64,000 bases of DNA. Source: Bacteroidia bacterium. Lineage in GTDB: Bacteria; Bacteroidota; Bacteroidia; Flavobacteriales; Flavobacteriaceae. Under the pieces are notes generated by a model, which saw only the letters and a program-made list of their open reading frames with translations, made no database searches and was not told where the DNA came from. The DNA lies in contig JAUICK010000002.1 in assembly GCA_030427865.1 (NCBI GenBank), forward strand, positions 124,001 to 188,000, given 5' to 3'. Positions 34,320 to 43,602 of this stretch are shown here, piece after piece. Within the stretch, counting starts at the first letter, position 1; each line of letters begins with the position of its first letter. Position numbers and translations under genes: made by a program.

Positions 34320-37175
34320 ATGCCAAAAAGAAAAGACCTCAATTCAATTTTAATTATCGGATCTGGACCAATCGTTATCGGTCAAGCTTGTGAATTTGAC
34401 TATTCTGGATCTCAGTCTTTACGCTCTTTAAGAGAAGATGGAATCGAAACTATTTTAATCAATTCCAATCCAGCAACCATTATGACAGACCCATCAATGG
34501 CAGATCATGTATATCTTTTACCATTAACTACAAAGTCTATCATTCAAATTTTAAAAGAGCATCCACAAATTGACGCAGTTTTACCAACAATGGGTGGGCA
34601 AACTGCATTAAATTTATGTATAGAAGCAGATGATAAAGGGATTTGGGATGATTTTAATGTAAAAATGATTGGTGTAGACATCAACGCAATTAATGTTACT
34701 GAAGATAGAGAGCAGTTTAGAGAATTGATGGGGCAAATTGGTGTGCCAATGGCGCCTCAAGCCACTGCAACATCATTTTTAAAAGGAAAAGAAATTGCAC
34801 AAGAATTTGGTTTTCCATTAGTAATTCGTTCTTCTTATACATTAGGTGGTGCAGGAGCATCAATTGTATACAAAGCAGAAGACTTTGATGAGTTACTAAG
34901 AAGAGGTTTAGAAGCATCACCAATCCATGAAGTGATGATTGATAAAGCGATGATGGGATGGAAAGAATATGAATTAGAGTTGTTGAGAGATAAGAATGAT
35001 AATGTTGTGATTATCTGTTCTATCGAAAATATGGATCCAATGGGAATTCATACAGGAGATTCAATTACTGTAGCACCAGCAATGACGTTGTCTGATAAAA
35101 CGTATCAAAAAATGCGTGATATGGCAATTCATATGATGCGTTCTATTGGTGATTTTGAAGGAGGATGTAATGTGCAATTCGCTGTTTCACCAGATGAAAA
35201 AGAAGATATTATTGCCATTGAAATTAATCCTCGTGTATCGCGTTCATCAGCATTAGCAAGTAAAGCAACGGGGTATCCTATTGCAAAAGTAGCTACTAAG
35301 TTGGCTATTGGATATTCTTTAGACGAATTAGACAATCAAATTACAAAATCTACATCCGCTTTATTTGAGCCTACATTAGATTATGTAATTGTAAAAATAC
35401 CACGTTGGAATTTTGATAAATTCGAAGGTTCAGACAGAACTTTAGGTTTGCAAATGAAAGCGGTTGGAGAAGTAATGGGAATTGGACGTTCTTTCCAAGA
35501 AGCATTACACAAAGCAACGCAATCTTTAGAAATTAAACGTAATGGTTTAGGGGCAGATGGAAAAGGATATACAAATTACAATCAAATTATAGAGAAATTA
35601 ACCAACGCAAGTTGGGATCGTGTTTTTGCAATTTACGATGCCATTGCCATGGGAATTCCTTTATCTAAGATTTATGATATCACAAAAATAGATATGTGGT
35701 ATTTAAAACAATATGAAGAATTATTTCAATTACAAAAAGAAATTTCTACGTTTACCATTGATAATATTGATAGAGACTTATTGTTAGAAGCAAAACAAAA
35801 AGGATATGGTGATAGACAAATTGCCCATATGTTAGATTGTTTAGAAAGTGAGGTATATAATAAGAGAGATGAGTTAAAAATTCAAAGAGTATATAAGTTA
35901 GTAGATACTTGTGCTGCTGAGTTTAAAGCAAAAACACCTTATTACTATTCAACTTTCGAAAGTGAAATTGAAACTGCAGATGGAGAAAGAGTAGTTGCTA
36001 ATGAAAGTATTGTTACAGACAAGAAGAAAATTGTTGTTTTAGGTTCTGGTCCCAACAGAATTGGTCAAGGAATTGAGTTCGATTACTGTTGTGTGCACGG
36101 AGTTTTAGCAGCTGCTGAGTGTGGTTACGAAACGATTATGATTAACTGTAATCCAGAAACCGTTTCTACCGATTTTGATACTGCTGATAAATTATACTTC
36201 GAACCCGTTTTTTGGGAACATATTTACGATATCATTCGTCACGAAAAACCAGAGGGTGTTATTGTACAGTTAGGAGGGCAAACAGCGTTAAAATTAGCTG
36301 AAAAACTTACTAAATACGGAATTAAAATCATTGGAACTTCTTTTGAAGCTTTAGATATTGCTGAAGATAGAGGTAGATTTTCAACTTTATTAAAAGACAA
36401 TAATATTCCTTATCCAGAATTTGGCGTTGCAGAAACTGCAGATGAGGCTTTAGCTTTAGCAGATGAGTTAAATTTTCCAATTTTAGTGAGGCCTTCTTAT
36501 GTATTGGGTGGTCAAGGAATGAAAATTGTAATTAACAAAGAAGAACTAGTTGAGCATGTTGTAGATTTATTGCGTAAAATACCAAATAATAAATTATTAT
36601 TAGACCATTATTTAGATGGTGCTATAGAAGCAGAAGCTGATGCAATATGCGATGCAGATGGAAATGTGTATATTATTGGAATTATGGAGCATATAGAACC
36701 TTGCGGAATTCACTCTGGAGATTCTAACGCTACCTTACCTGCATTTAATTTGGGTGATTTAGTTATGCAACAAATTATAGACCATACCAATGTTATTGCT
36801 AGAGCTTTAAAAACGGTAGGTTTAATCAATATTCAGTTTGCAATTAAAGACGATGTGGTATATATAATTGAAGCTAATCCAAGAGCTTCAAGAACTGTAC
36901 CTTTTATAGCAAAAGCATACAAAGAACCGTATGTAAATTATGCTACAAAAGTAATGTTGGGAGAGAAGAAAGTAACAGATTTTAATTTTAATCCAAAATT
37001 AGATGGATATGCAATTAAACAACCCGTTTTTTCTTTTAACAAGTTTCCGAATGTAGATAAGAAATTAGGACCTGAAATGAAATCTACAGGAGAAAGTATC
37101 TTATTTATTGACAGTTTAAAAGACGATGATTTCTACGATTTATACTCTCGTAGAAAAATGTACTTGAGTAAATAA
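34320..37175 (+). CDS. carB: Carbamoyl-phosphate synthase large subunit, lacking the MGS domain
   Basis: The 951-residue enzyme makes carbamoyl phosphate for pyrimidines and arginine together with CarA. Two ATP-grasp halves are seen, each starting with an N-terminal strand (ILIIGSGPIVIGQACEFDYSG at 10-30 and VVLGSGPNRIGQGIEFDYC near 575). The protein ends with YDLYSRRKMYLSK soon after the second ATP-grasp domain. E. coli CarB is about 1070 residues and ends with a methylglyoxal-synthase-like domain that binds UMP and ornithine; that domain is missing here, as I recall for other flavobacterial CarB proteins. carA is not in the window. Confidence 0.97.
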   Translation: MPKRKDLNSILIIGSGPIVIGQACEFDYSGSQSLRSLREDGIETILINSNPATIMTDPSMADHVYLLPLTTKSIIQILKEHPQIDAVLPTMGGQTALNLCIEADDKGIWDDFNVKMIGVDINAINVTEDREQFRELMGQIGVPMAPQATATSFLKGKEIAQEFGFPLVIRSSYTLGGAGASIVYKAEDFDELLRRGLEASPIHEVMIDKAMMGWKEYELELLRDKNDNVVIICSIENMDPMGIHTGDSITVAPAMTLSDKTYQKMRDMAIHMMRSIGDFEGGCNVQFAVSPDEKEDIIAIEINPRVSRSSALASKATGYPIAKVATKLAIGYSLDELDNQITKSTSALFEPTLDYVIVKIPRWNFDKFEGSDRTLGLQMKAVGEVMGIGRSFQEALHKATQSLEIKRNGLGADGKGYTNYNQIIEKLTNASWDRVFAIYDAIAMGIPLSKIYDITKIDMWYLKQYEELFQLQKEISTFTIDNIDRDLLLEAKQKGYGDRQIAHMLDCLESEVYNKRDELKIQRVYKLVDTCAAEFKAKTPYYYSTFESEIETADGERVVANESIVTDKKKIVVLGSGPNRIGQGIEFDYCCVHGVLAAAECGYETIMINCNPETVSTDFDTADKLYFEPVFWEHIYDIIRHEKPEGVIVQLGGQTALKLAEKLTKYGIKIIGTSFEALDIAEDRGRFSTLLKDNNIPYPEFGVAETADEALALADELNFPILVRPSYVLGGQGMKIVINKEELVEHVVDLLRKIPNNKLLLDHYLDGAIEAEADAICDADGNVYIIGIMEHIEPCGIHSGDSNATLPAFNLGDLVMQQIIDHTNVIARALKTVGLINIQFAIKDDVVYIIEANPRASRTVPFIAKAYKEPYVNYATKVMLGEKKVTDFNFNPKLDGYAIKQPVFSFNKFPNVDKKLGPEMKSTGESILFIDSLKDDDFYDLYSRRKMYLSK

Positions 37176-37193
37176 GAAATTATTTATAAAATA

Positions 37194-37223
37194 AAAAAGC
37201 ATCCATTTTGGGTGCTTTTTTTA
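37194..37223. terminator. Terminator between carB and the thioesterase gene
   Basis: Arms AAAAAGCATCC and GGGTGCTTTTT pair with one G-T pair around a 5-nt loop, with T runs on both strands; likely serves both convergent genes. Confidence 0.88.
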
Positions 37224-37766
37224 TAACTCTATTTTCGAATTACTTTCTTTAAGAAGATGCAAATAATCATCTATTTTAAAGGATTTACTGCTAAAACGTG
37301 AAGTTCTATTTTTTCCTTCTTTTTGACGAGTAATACTTCTTGCATAACGTCTTATTTCATTTGTATTGGTTAAAATAATACCAGGAACTGAAGCACTTTT
37401 ACCATTTTTATCTTTTGCAACCATAGTAAAATAAGATGAATTACAGTGTTTTTTTTCTCCTGTTCTTATGTTTTCAGATTCAACTCGTAAACCAACAACC
37501 ATAGAAGTTCTACCCGTGTAATTTATAGAAGCTTTCATAGTAACTAATTCGCCAACTTCAATAGGATTTAAAAAATCTACCTTATTAACAGAAGCTGTTA
37601 CACAATAATTTCCAGAATGCTTAGAAGCACAAGCAAAAGCAATTTGATCCATCAAATTTAAAATATACCCACCATGAATTTTACCACTAAAGTTAGAATT
37701 TGATGGCAGCATTAACTCAGTTATTGTTAATTGAGATTCTTCAATATATTTAAATTTATTTTTCAT
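37221..37766 (-). CDS. Acyl-CoA thioesterase (hotdog fold, YciA-like)
   Basis: The 181-residue protein is a single hotdog domain with a C-terminal tail. Motifs NFSGKIHGGYILNLMDQIAFACASKHSG and VDFLNPIEVGELVTMKASINYTGRTSMVVGLRVES match acyl-CoA hydrolases of the YciA/BACH group, with the catalytic Asp region in LMDQIA. It hydrolyses acyl-CoA to free acid and CoA. It converges on carB. Confidence 0.9.
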   Translation of the reverse strand: MKNKFKYIEESQLTITELMLPSNSNFSGKIHGGYILNLMDQIAFACASKHSGNYCVTASVNKVDFLNPIEVGELVTMKASINYTGRTSMVVGLRVESENIRTGEKKHCNSSYFTMVAKDKNGKSASVPGIILTNTNEIRRYARSITRQKEGKNRTSRFSSKSFKIDDYLHLLKESNSKIEL

Positions 37767-38025
37767 AAAAAACGATGTTAACTTTGAATTTTAACATAAA
37801 ATTCAAATCTATTTTTTCCCTTTTAACCTTAATTTTTCCTCTTAAAAGCAATTTAATTTTCTTACAGCAATATTATAACTTTATTTACATCATTAAAAGT
37901 AAACATTTAAAAACTCATTAAAGATTTAACATAAAAATAGAAATAAAAGTTATTTTTTTAAAGTAATTTTATAAAACTATTTACGACCAAACAATTTTAT
38001 TTTACTATTATTAAACTACATTATT

Positions 38026-38793
38026 ATGAAAAAACACTACTTTTTTAAAGCTTTATTATTGCTAATTCCAGTTTCTGCTTTCCTTTTAATGTCCAGTTCT
38101 GGAGGAAGAAACGATGGAAGATCTGGTTCTCCTGGAGACGGAAACCAAACTTGTGCAGCTTGTCATAGTGGAGGAAATTTTAATGCTTCTGCCTCTATAA
38201 CAACAAATATTCCAGTAACAGGTTATCAATTAAATACTCCTTATACAATTAGTGTAAACACAAATTCAACTTCAAGTACTCATGGATTTCAGCTAACAGC
38301 AGAAAATAATACAAATACAAAAATAGGGACATTTACTGCTGGTAGTGGAAGTAGAGTAGCCAATAATAGAGTTACTCAAACAACCCCATCTTCGAGCGGT
38401 AATTGGTCATTTACTTGGACTTCTCCTTCTACAGATTTAGGAAGAGTTACTTTTTATGCTGCAGTTAATGCAGCAGACGGTACAGGAGGAACAGGAGGTG
38501 ACCAAGTTGTAACAACAACATCAACACGTCCTTCGTTAAGTATTTCAGAGGCAAAAAGATTACGTTTTGATATGTTTCCAAATCCTGCCTCAGATAATTT
38601 AACAATTCAACTTCCTTCAGATTCAGAGAGAGCAACTGTTCAGTTTTATGATTATGTTGGAAAACTAACATTAACTAAAGAAATTTCTTTATCGAATAAT
38701 AAAATAGATGTAAATAGTCTAAATTCAGGAATTTATATCTTAAAAGTTGTTTCTAAGGATAAAATAGGAACTCAAAAATTTATTAAAAATTAA
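38026..38793 (+). CDS. T9SS-exported protein with CxxCH motif (choice-of-anchor V type)
   Basis: The 255-residue protein has an N-terminal signal peptide, then SPGDGNQTCAACHSGG with C43-x-x-C46-H47, the covalent-heme motif. A beta-rich domain follows (about 55-175), with repeated Thr/Ser/Asn strands as in the NCBI choice-of-anchor V proteins. The last ~75 residues (FDMFPNPASDNLTIQLP to GIYILKVVSKDKIGTQKFIKN) form a type A T9SS sorting domain, so the protein should be exported and anchored on the surface. Heme attachment is possible but not proven. Confidence 0.85.
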   Translation: MKKHYFFKALLLLIPVSAFLLMSSSGGRNDGRSGSPGDGNQTCAACHSGGNFNASASITTNIPVTGYQLNTPYTISVNTNSTSSTHGFQLTAENNTNTKIGTFTAGSGSRVANNRVTQTTPSSSGNWSFTWTSPSTDLGRVTFYAAVNAADGTGGTGGDQVVTTTSTRPSLSISEAKRLRFDMFPNPASDNLTIQLPSDSERATVQFYDYVGKLTLTKEISLSNNKIDVNSLNSGIYILKVVSKDKIGTQKFIKN

Positions 38794-38815
38794 TATTCTT
38801 ATAATTTATAATATT

Positions 38816-38850
38816 AAAAACCGATTGTAAATACTGCAATCGGTTTTTTT
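38816..38850 (+). terminator. Intrinsic terminator after the CxxCH protein
   Basis: Stem aaaaaccgattg/caatcggttttt with a 9-nt loop and a T run. Confidence 0.9.
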
Positions 38851-38866
38851 TATGCGCTTTTTAAAC

Positions 38867-38874
38867 TAAATTTG
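38867..38874 (+). promoter_or_regulatory. Predicted -7 element for the GlmU-like gene
   Basis: TAAATTTG fits TAnnTTTG exactly, 25 bp before the ATG and just after a terminator. Confidence 0.55.
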
Positions 38875-38899
38875 TCCGACTTCTAATAAAAAGAAAAAA

Positions 38900-40075
38900 A
38901 TGAATTATATTCTATTTGATGGTGATGTTAGAGATGCACTATTACCATTTACATATACAAGACCTGTTGCAGATATAAGAATAGGGATTTTAACCATAAG
39001 AGAAAAATGGGAAAAATACTTAAGCTTAACTACAACAACTATTACCGAAGAATATTTAGAAGAAAAGTATCCTATGGTAGAAATGGCTAAAAATATTATG
39101 ATAAACGCTTCTTTTTGTCCAACTAAAACATTAGTAGAAAAAGTAAAAAACTTATCTGAAAATCAAGCCATTTTTAAAGGAGAAGATGTAATAGCATTTT
39201 TTGCTACAAATACTCAAGAAGAAGTAAATTTCGAAGATTATACTCAAATAGAATTTGAAGAAGATTTGATTCAGGTAAAAAATACATGGGATATTTTTTC
39301 TTTGAACTATCAAGCCATTCAACAAGATTTCGATTTAATTACTGAAGGAAAAAAATCTCAACCCATACCCGAAGGTACTAGATATATAAACAAAGAAAAT
39401 ATTTTTATAGAAGAAGGAGCAGAGATAACTTTTGCCACTTTAAATGCATCATCAGGCCCAATTTATATTGGTAAAGATGCAGTTATTTTAGAAAACACTT
39501 CAGTAAAAGGGCCGTTTGCAATGTGCGATAATGCTGTTGTAAAAATGGGAACAAAAATATATGGAGGAACAACTTTAGGACCCTATTGCAAAATTGGCGG
39601 TGAGATAAATAATTCAGTTTTATTTGGATATACAAGCAAAGGTCATGATGGCTATTTGGGAAATTCTGTTTTAGGAGAATGGTGCAATTTGGGAGCAGAT
39701 ACAAACAACTCTAATTTAAAAAATAATTATGCAGAAGTAAAACTTTGGGATTATAAATCTAGACGTTTTGCCAAAACAGGATTACAATTTTGTGGTTTAA
39801 TGATGGGAGATCATTCTAAATGTGGTATCAATACCATGTTTAATACAGGAACAGTAGTTGGAGTTTCTGCTAATATTTTTGGAAGCGGTTTTCCAAGAAA
39901 TTTTATTCCATCTTTTAGTTGGGGAGGAGCCTCTGGATTTACAGAATACAAAACCAATAAAGTTTTTGAAGTTGCAAAAGTAGTAATGCAACGTAGAAAA
40001 ATGATTTTTGATGATAAAGAACAGCGCATTTTAGAACATGTCTTTGAAGAAACCAAACAATATCGAAATTATTAG
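38900..40075 (+). CDS. GlmU-family sugar nucleotidyltransferase-like protein
   Basis: The 391-residue protein belongs to the alternate Bacteroidota GlmU-like family. It has an N-terminal degenerate nucleotidyltransferase region (MNYILFDGDVRDALLPFTYTRPVADIRIGIL) and a C-terminal left-handed beta-helix with hexapeptide repeats (about 180-340, e.g. IYIGKDAVILENTSVKGPFAMCDNAVVKMG). It may act in peptidoglycan/LPS precursor formation as a sugar-1-phosphate transferase. It ends by overlapping the convergent priA stop by 4 bp. Confidence 0.9.
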   Translation: MNYILFDGDVRDALLPFTYTRPVADIRIGILTIREKWEKYLSLTTTTITEEYLEEKYPMVEMAKNIMINASFCPTKTLVEKVKNLSENQAIFKGEDVIAFFATNTQEEVNFEDYTQIEFEEDLIQVKNTWDIFSLNYQAIQQDFDLITEGKKSQPIPEGTRYINKENIFIEEGAEITFATLNASSGPIYIGKDAVILENTSVKGPFAMCDNAVVKMGTKIYGGTTLGPYCKIGGEINNSVLFGYTSKGHDGYLGNSVLGEWCNLGADTNNSNLKNNYAEVKLWDYKSRRFAKTGLQFCGLMMGDHSKCGINTMFNTGTVVGVSANIFGSGFPRNFIPSFSWGGASGFTEYKTNKVFEVAKVVMQRRKMIFDDKEQRILEHVFEETKQYRNY

Positions 40076-42519
40076 TATGCATCTACATCAATAATAAAGC
40101 GTATAGGTCTAAATTCTTTAACAGCTTCAAAGGTATTTTTAATTTTTTGTAGCTGTTTTTTTGTATTTGTTAAACTCTGTTTAGGCGGAATTTTAACTAC
40201 CACATTTTTAATATATTGATTTCGAATTCTGGAAACTGTAGGTGCTGTTGGTCCTAAAACATGCTCTCCAAAAGAATGGTAAAGTGCTTTAAACAACCAA
40301 TTAACTCCACTATCCACTTTGTTAAAATCTCTGTGTTTTAAGGTGATTTTTATCAACCTGTAATAAGGAGGATATTTGTATTGCCAACGATCTTGTAATT
40401 GTTCTTTATACATTTCTGTATAATTTGTAGTAGAAACTTGTTGTAATATTTGATGATACGGATTATAAGTTTGTATGGCAACATTTCCTTGTTTTTTATT
40501 TCTACCAGCTCTACCAGAAACCTGAACCATCATTTGGTACGCACGTTCGTGAGCTCTAAAATCTGGGAAATTTAGCATCGAATCTGCATTTAGAATTCCA
40601 ACTAAAGAAACATTGTCAAAATCTAAACCTTTAGACAACATTTGTGTTCCTACCAAAACGTCTATTTCTTTGGCTTCAAAAGCACCAATTATTTTCTGAT
40701 ATCCGAATTTTCCACGAGTGGTGTCTAAATCCATTCTGCCAATTTTAAAATCAGGAAATAATTCTTTTAATTCTAACTCTATTTGTTCAGTTCCAAAACC
40801 TTTGGTATCTAAAGTATTGCTTCCGCAAGCACCACAATTATTAGGCATTGCACGTTGATAATTACAATAATGACAACGCAATTCGTTTTTATATTTGTGA
40901 TAAGTTAGCGTAACATCGCAATTTGGGCATTGAGGAGAAACTCCACACGTTTTGCATTCTATTACAGGAGAATAGCCACGTCTGTTTTGGAATAAAATTA
41001 CTTGTTCTTTTTCTTCTAAGGCTTCAGTAATAAGTTTTAGCATTCTATCAGAGAAATGGCCGTTCATTTCTTTTTTTCTGTGCTTTTCTTTAATGTCAAT
41101 CAACTCTATTTTTGGCAATTGTACGTTACCAAAACGTCTATTTAGTACTACAAAACCATATTTTTTTTGCTGTGCATTAAAATAACTTTCTAAAGAAGGA
41201 GTTGCAGAACCTAATACTATTTTTGCTTTATGCATTTTTGCTAAGACAATGGCAGCATCACGTGCATTATATCTTGGTGAAGGTTCAAATTGTTTGTATG
41301 AGGTTTCATGTTCTTCATCTACAACAATTAACCCTAAATTAGAAAAAGGAAGAAACAAAGAAGAACGTGCACCTAAAATAATTTGCGATTTTGTTTTATT
41401 TTCTAATACATTATTCCAAACTTCTACGCGTTCGTTCATAGAATATTTAGAGTGAAAAACAGAAATTTGATTTCCAAAATAAGATTGCAAGCGAGTAATA
41501 ATTTGAGTTGTTAATGCAATTTCTGGCAATAAAAACAACACTTGTTTTCCTTTATTTAAAACTTCTTGAATCAGTTTACTATATACTTCAGTTTTTCCAG
41601 AACTTGTAATTCCGTGTAAAAGTGTAACCTCTTTTTCTTTGAATGCATCCTTAATTTCTGTAAGTGCTTTTCCTTGGAATTCGTTTAGTTTTTTGAGCGA
41701 ATTTGTATCGCCTTTAAAAGAAATTCTATCTGTTTGGATATGATAAAATTCAAAGATATTTTTATCTACTAACGATTTTAAAATTGCTGAAGAAACATTA
41801 GCTTTTATTTCTAAATCTTTAGCTTTAATTGGTTTTTTTGTTGTTAATAACTGAAAAAAAGTTAAAACTGCTTCACGTTGTTTTTTTGCTTTAGATAAAT
41901 GCTCTAATAACTTGTTTAAAGCATTCTCAGAAGCATAGTTTGCATGCAACCGAACATATTTTACTAATTTTGGTTTGTAAGTTTCGTAAATTTCTTCTTT
42001 GATGTAAACCACAGATTTTTTAATCAATTCATTAACAATTGGCATTACTTTCTTTTTGCCTAAGATATCTGCAACTTGATGAATAGTTAACTGCGATTGA
42101 TGTTGTAAAGCTTCGAAAATTAAAAACTCTTCATCTGTTAAAACAGATTCTTCAGAAAAAGCTTCATTTTTATAGATAATGGTTTCGCTTTCTAATAAAA
42201 AAGCTGATGGTAGTGCAGCTCTATAAACATCACCAAAAGCGCACATATAATAGTTCGAAATCCATTGCCAAAGTTCTAGTTGTAACTCGTTTACAATAGG
42301 TTTTTCATCTAAAATTTGATGAATTTCTTTGGCTTCATATAGCGTTGGTGCAGTTTGATGAATATCAAAAACCAAACCTGTATACATTTTTGTTTTACCA
42401 AAAGAAACAGCAACACGCATTCCTTTTTTTATAAAATTAGCCTCAGTTTCAGTTACAGCATATGTAAATGTTTTTTGAATCGGAACAGGTAATATGACGT
42501 CTATAAAGTATTGTGTCAC
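40072..42519 (-). CDS. priA: Primosomal protein N' (replication restart helicase PriA)
   Basis: The 815-residue helicase has a DNA-binding N-terminal domain (about 1-100), helicase motif I LLHGITSSGKTEVYSKL, DEAH-like VVDEEHETSYKQ, and motif VI QVSGRAGRNKKQGNVAIQ. Between helicase lobes is a zinc region with cysteine pairs: CKTCG, CPNC, CHYC and CGACG, as in PriA of other bacteria. It reloads replisomes at stalled forks. It converges on the GlmU-like gene. Confidence 0.95.
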   Translation of the reverse strand: MTQYFIDVILPVPIQKTFTYAVTETEANFIKKGMRVAVSFGKTKMYTGLVFDIHQTAPTLYEAKEIHQILDEKPIVNELQLELWQWISNYYMCAFGDVYRAALPSAFLLESETIIYKNEAFSEESVLTDEEFLIFEALQHQSQLTIHQVADILGKKKVMPIVNELIKKSVVYIKEEIYETYKPKLVKYVRLHANYASENALNKLLEHLSKAKKQREAVLTFFQLLTTKKPIKAKDLEIKANVSSAILKSLVDKNIFEFYHIQTDRISFKGDTNSLKKLNEFQGKALTEIKDAFKEKEVTLLHGITSSGKTEVYSKLIQEVLNKGKQVLFLLPEIALTTQIITRLQSYFGNQISVFHSKYSMNERVEVWNNVLENKTKSQIILGARSSLFLPFSNLGLIVVDEEHETSYKQFEPSPRYNARDAAIVLAKMHKAKIVLGSATPSLESYFNAQQKKYGFVVLNRRFGNVQLPKIELIDIKEKHRKKEMNGHFSDRMLKLITEALEEKEQVILFQNRRGYSPVIECKTCGVSPQCPNCDVTLTYHKYKNELRCHYCNYQRAMPNNCGACGSNTLDTKGFGTEQIELELKELFPDFKIGRMDLDTTRGKFGYQKIIGAFEAKEIDVLVGTQMLSKGLDFDNVSLVGILNADSMLNFPDFRAHERAYQMMVQVSGRAGRNKKQGNVAIQTYNPYHQILQQVSTTNYTEMYKEQLQDRWQYKYPPYYRLIKITLKHRDFNKVDSGVNWLFKALYHSFGEHVLGPTAPTVSRIRNQYIKNVVVKIPPKQSLTNTKKQLQKIKNTFEAVKEFRPIRFIIDVDAY

Positions 42520-42735
42520 TTGTGTGGTTTTTCGATTGAAAAGAAATATATAAAGATGTTTTACATAAAACTAAAAATTGATAATGCAATTCTGATAAAA
42601 ATGAATTGCTTTAACAGATATTCTCTATGATTTCACTGAATTCAAAACTACATAAAATTAGCAACAAATTTCACAAAAAAATAAAAGTTCTAAATTTCTA
42701 TTATCTTTAGAAAAATTAATTTAATCTTTGGTAAG

Positions 42736-43218
42736 ATGAACAAAAAAAATATATTTTTTATTGCTATTTTGTGTTTTATAATGGTATTCTCTTGTAAGAC
42801 AAATAATAAGAATACAGCAACAAAAATTAGTAAATCTCACGATTACAAACAAGTAGAAGCAGCTATTTTAGATTATGTAGAAGGTTTGTATTTGGTAGAT
42901 TCTAATCGAATTATAAAAAGTGTAGATTCTACTTTACGAAAAGTAGGATATTGGTATCATCCAAAAGAAAAAACATATAGAGATAATTTAGAAATGACTT
43001 ATAATCAATTAGTTAATTTATCTGCAACATGGAATAAAAGCGGAAAAAGAGTTACAAAAGATTCTCCCAAAATAATAGAAATTTTTGATGTAAATTCTAA
43101 GACTGCATCAGCAAAATTAACTGCAGCATGGGGAATAGATTTATTTCATTTAGCCAAAGTAAATAACCAATGGAAAATTGTAAATGTTATTTGGCAAAGT
43201 CAACCAAAAGTAGAATAG
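42736..43218 (+). CDS. Lipoprotein with NTF2-like (putative lumazine-binding) domain
   Basis: The 160-residue protein has a lipobox MVFSC (Cys at about 20) and an NTF2/SnoaL-like cone domain of the 'putative lumazine-binding' family: YKQVEAAILDYVEGLYLVDSNRI and a C-terminal WGIDLFHLAKVNNQWKIVNVIW. Family function is unclear despite the name. It is on the membrane surface facing the periplasm. Its stop is 1 bp from the next gene, implying an operon. Confidence 0.8.
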   Translation: MNKKNIFFIAILCFIMVFSCKTNNKNTATKISKSHDYKQVEAAILDYVEGLYLVDSNRIIKSVDSTLRKVGYWYHPKEKTYRDNLEMTYNQLVNLSATWNKSGKRVTKDSPKIIEIFDVNSKTASAKLTAAWGIDLFHLAKVNNQWKIVNVIWQSQPKVE

Positions 43219-43219
43219 T

Positions 43220-43543
43220 ATGCAGAATTCACTTGTAATTTATGAAAATTTAGTTGAAGAGAACCCAAATTTTCAAAAAAAAGGCAAAACTACTGCTTAT
43301 ACTTCTTCTAATGGTTATATGTTTTCTTTTGTAAATAAGTCTGGAGAAATAGGTCTGCGATTATCTAAAGAAGACACCAAACTATTTAGAGAGAAATATG
43401 AGATAAAACCGTTTATTTCTCATGGAGCTAAAATGCGAGAGTATGTTACCATACCAGAGGATGCTTTTCGAAAAGATTGGAGTTTTATTTCTAAAATGCT
43501 ACAAAAAAGTTTTGAATATGTAAACTCTTTACCTAAAAAATAA
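43220..43543 (+). CDS. Small conserved protein, possibly TfoX/YjbR-like
   Basis: The 107-residue cytoplasmic protein has NGYMFSFVNKSGEIGLRLSKEDTKLFREKYE and EYVTIPEDAFRKDWSFISKMLQKSFEYVNSLP, a two-layer alpha/beta pattern that recalls TfoX N-terminal or YjbR-type domains. That assignment is tentative and function unknown. It directly follows the lumazine-binding-like lipoprotein gene. Confidence 0.55.
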   Translation: MQNSLVIYENLVEENPNFQKKGKTTAYTSSNGYMFSFVNKSGEIGLRLSKEDTKLFREKYEIKPFISHGAKMREYVTIPEDAFRKDWSFISKMLQKSFEYVNSLPKK

Positions 43544-43602
43544 AAACTAAAATAAAATTTGTTGTGGGTATTTTTGGAAGCAATATTGCGGATTTTTAAT
43601 AG

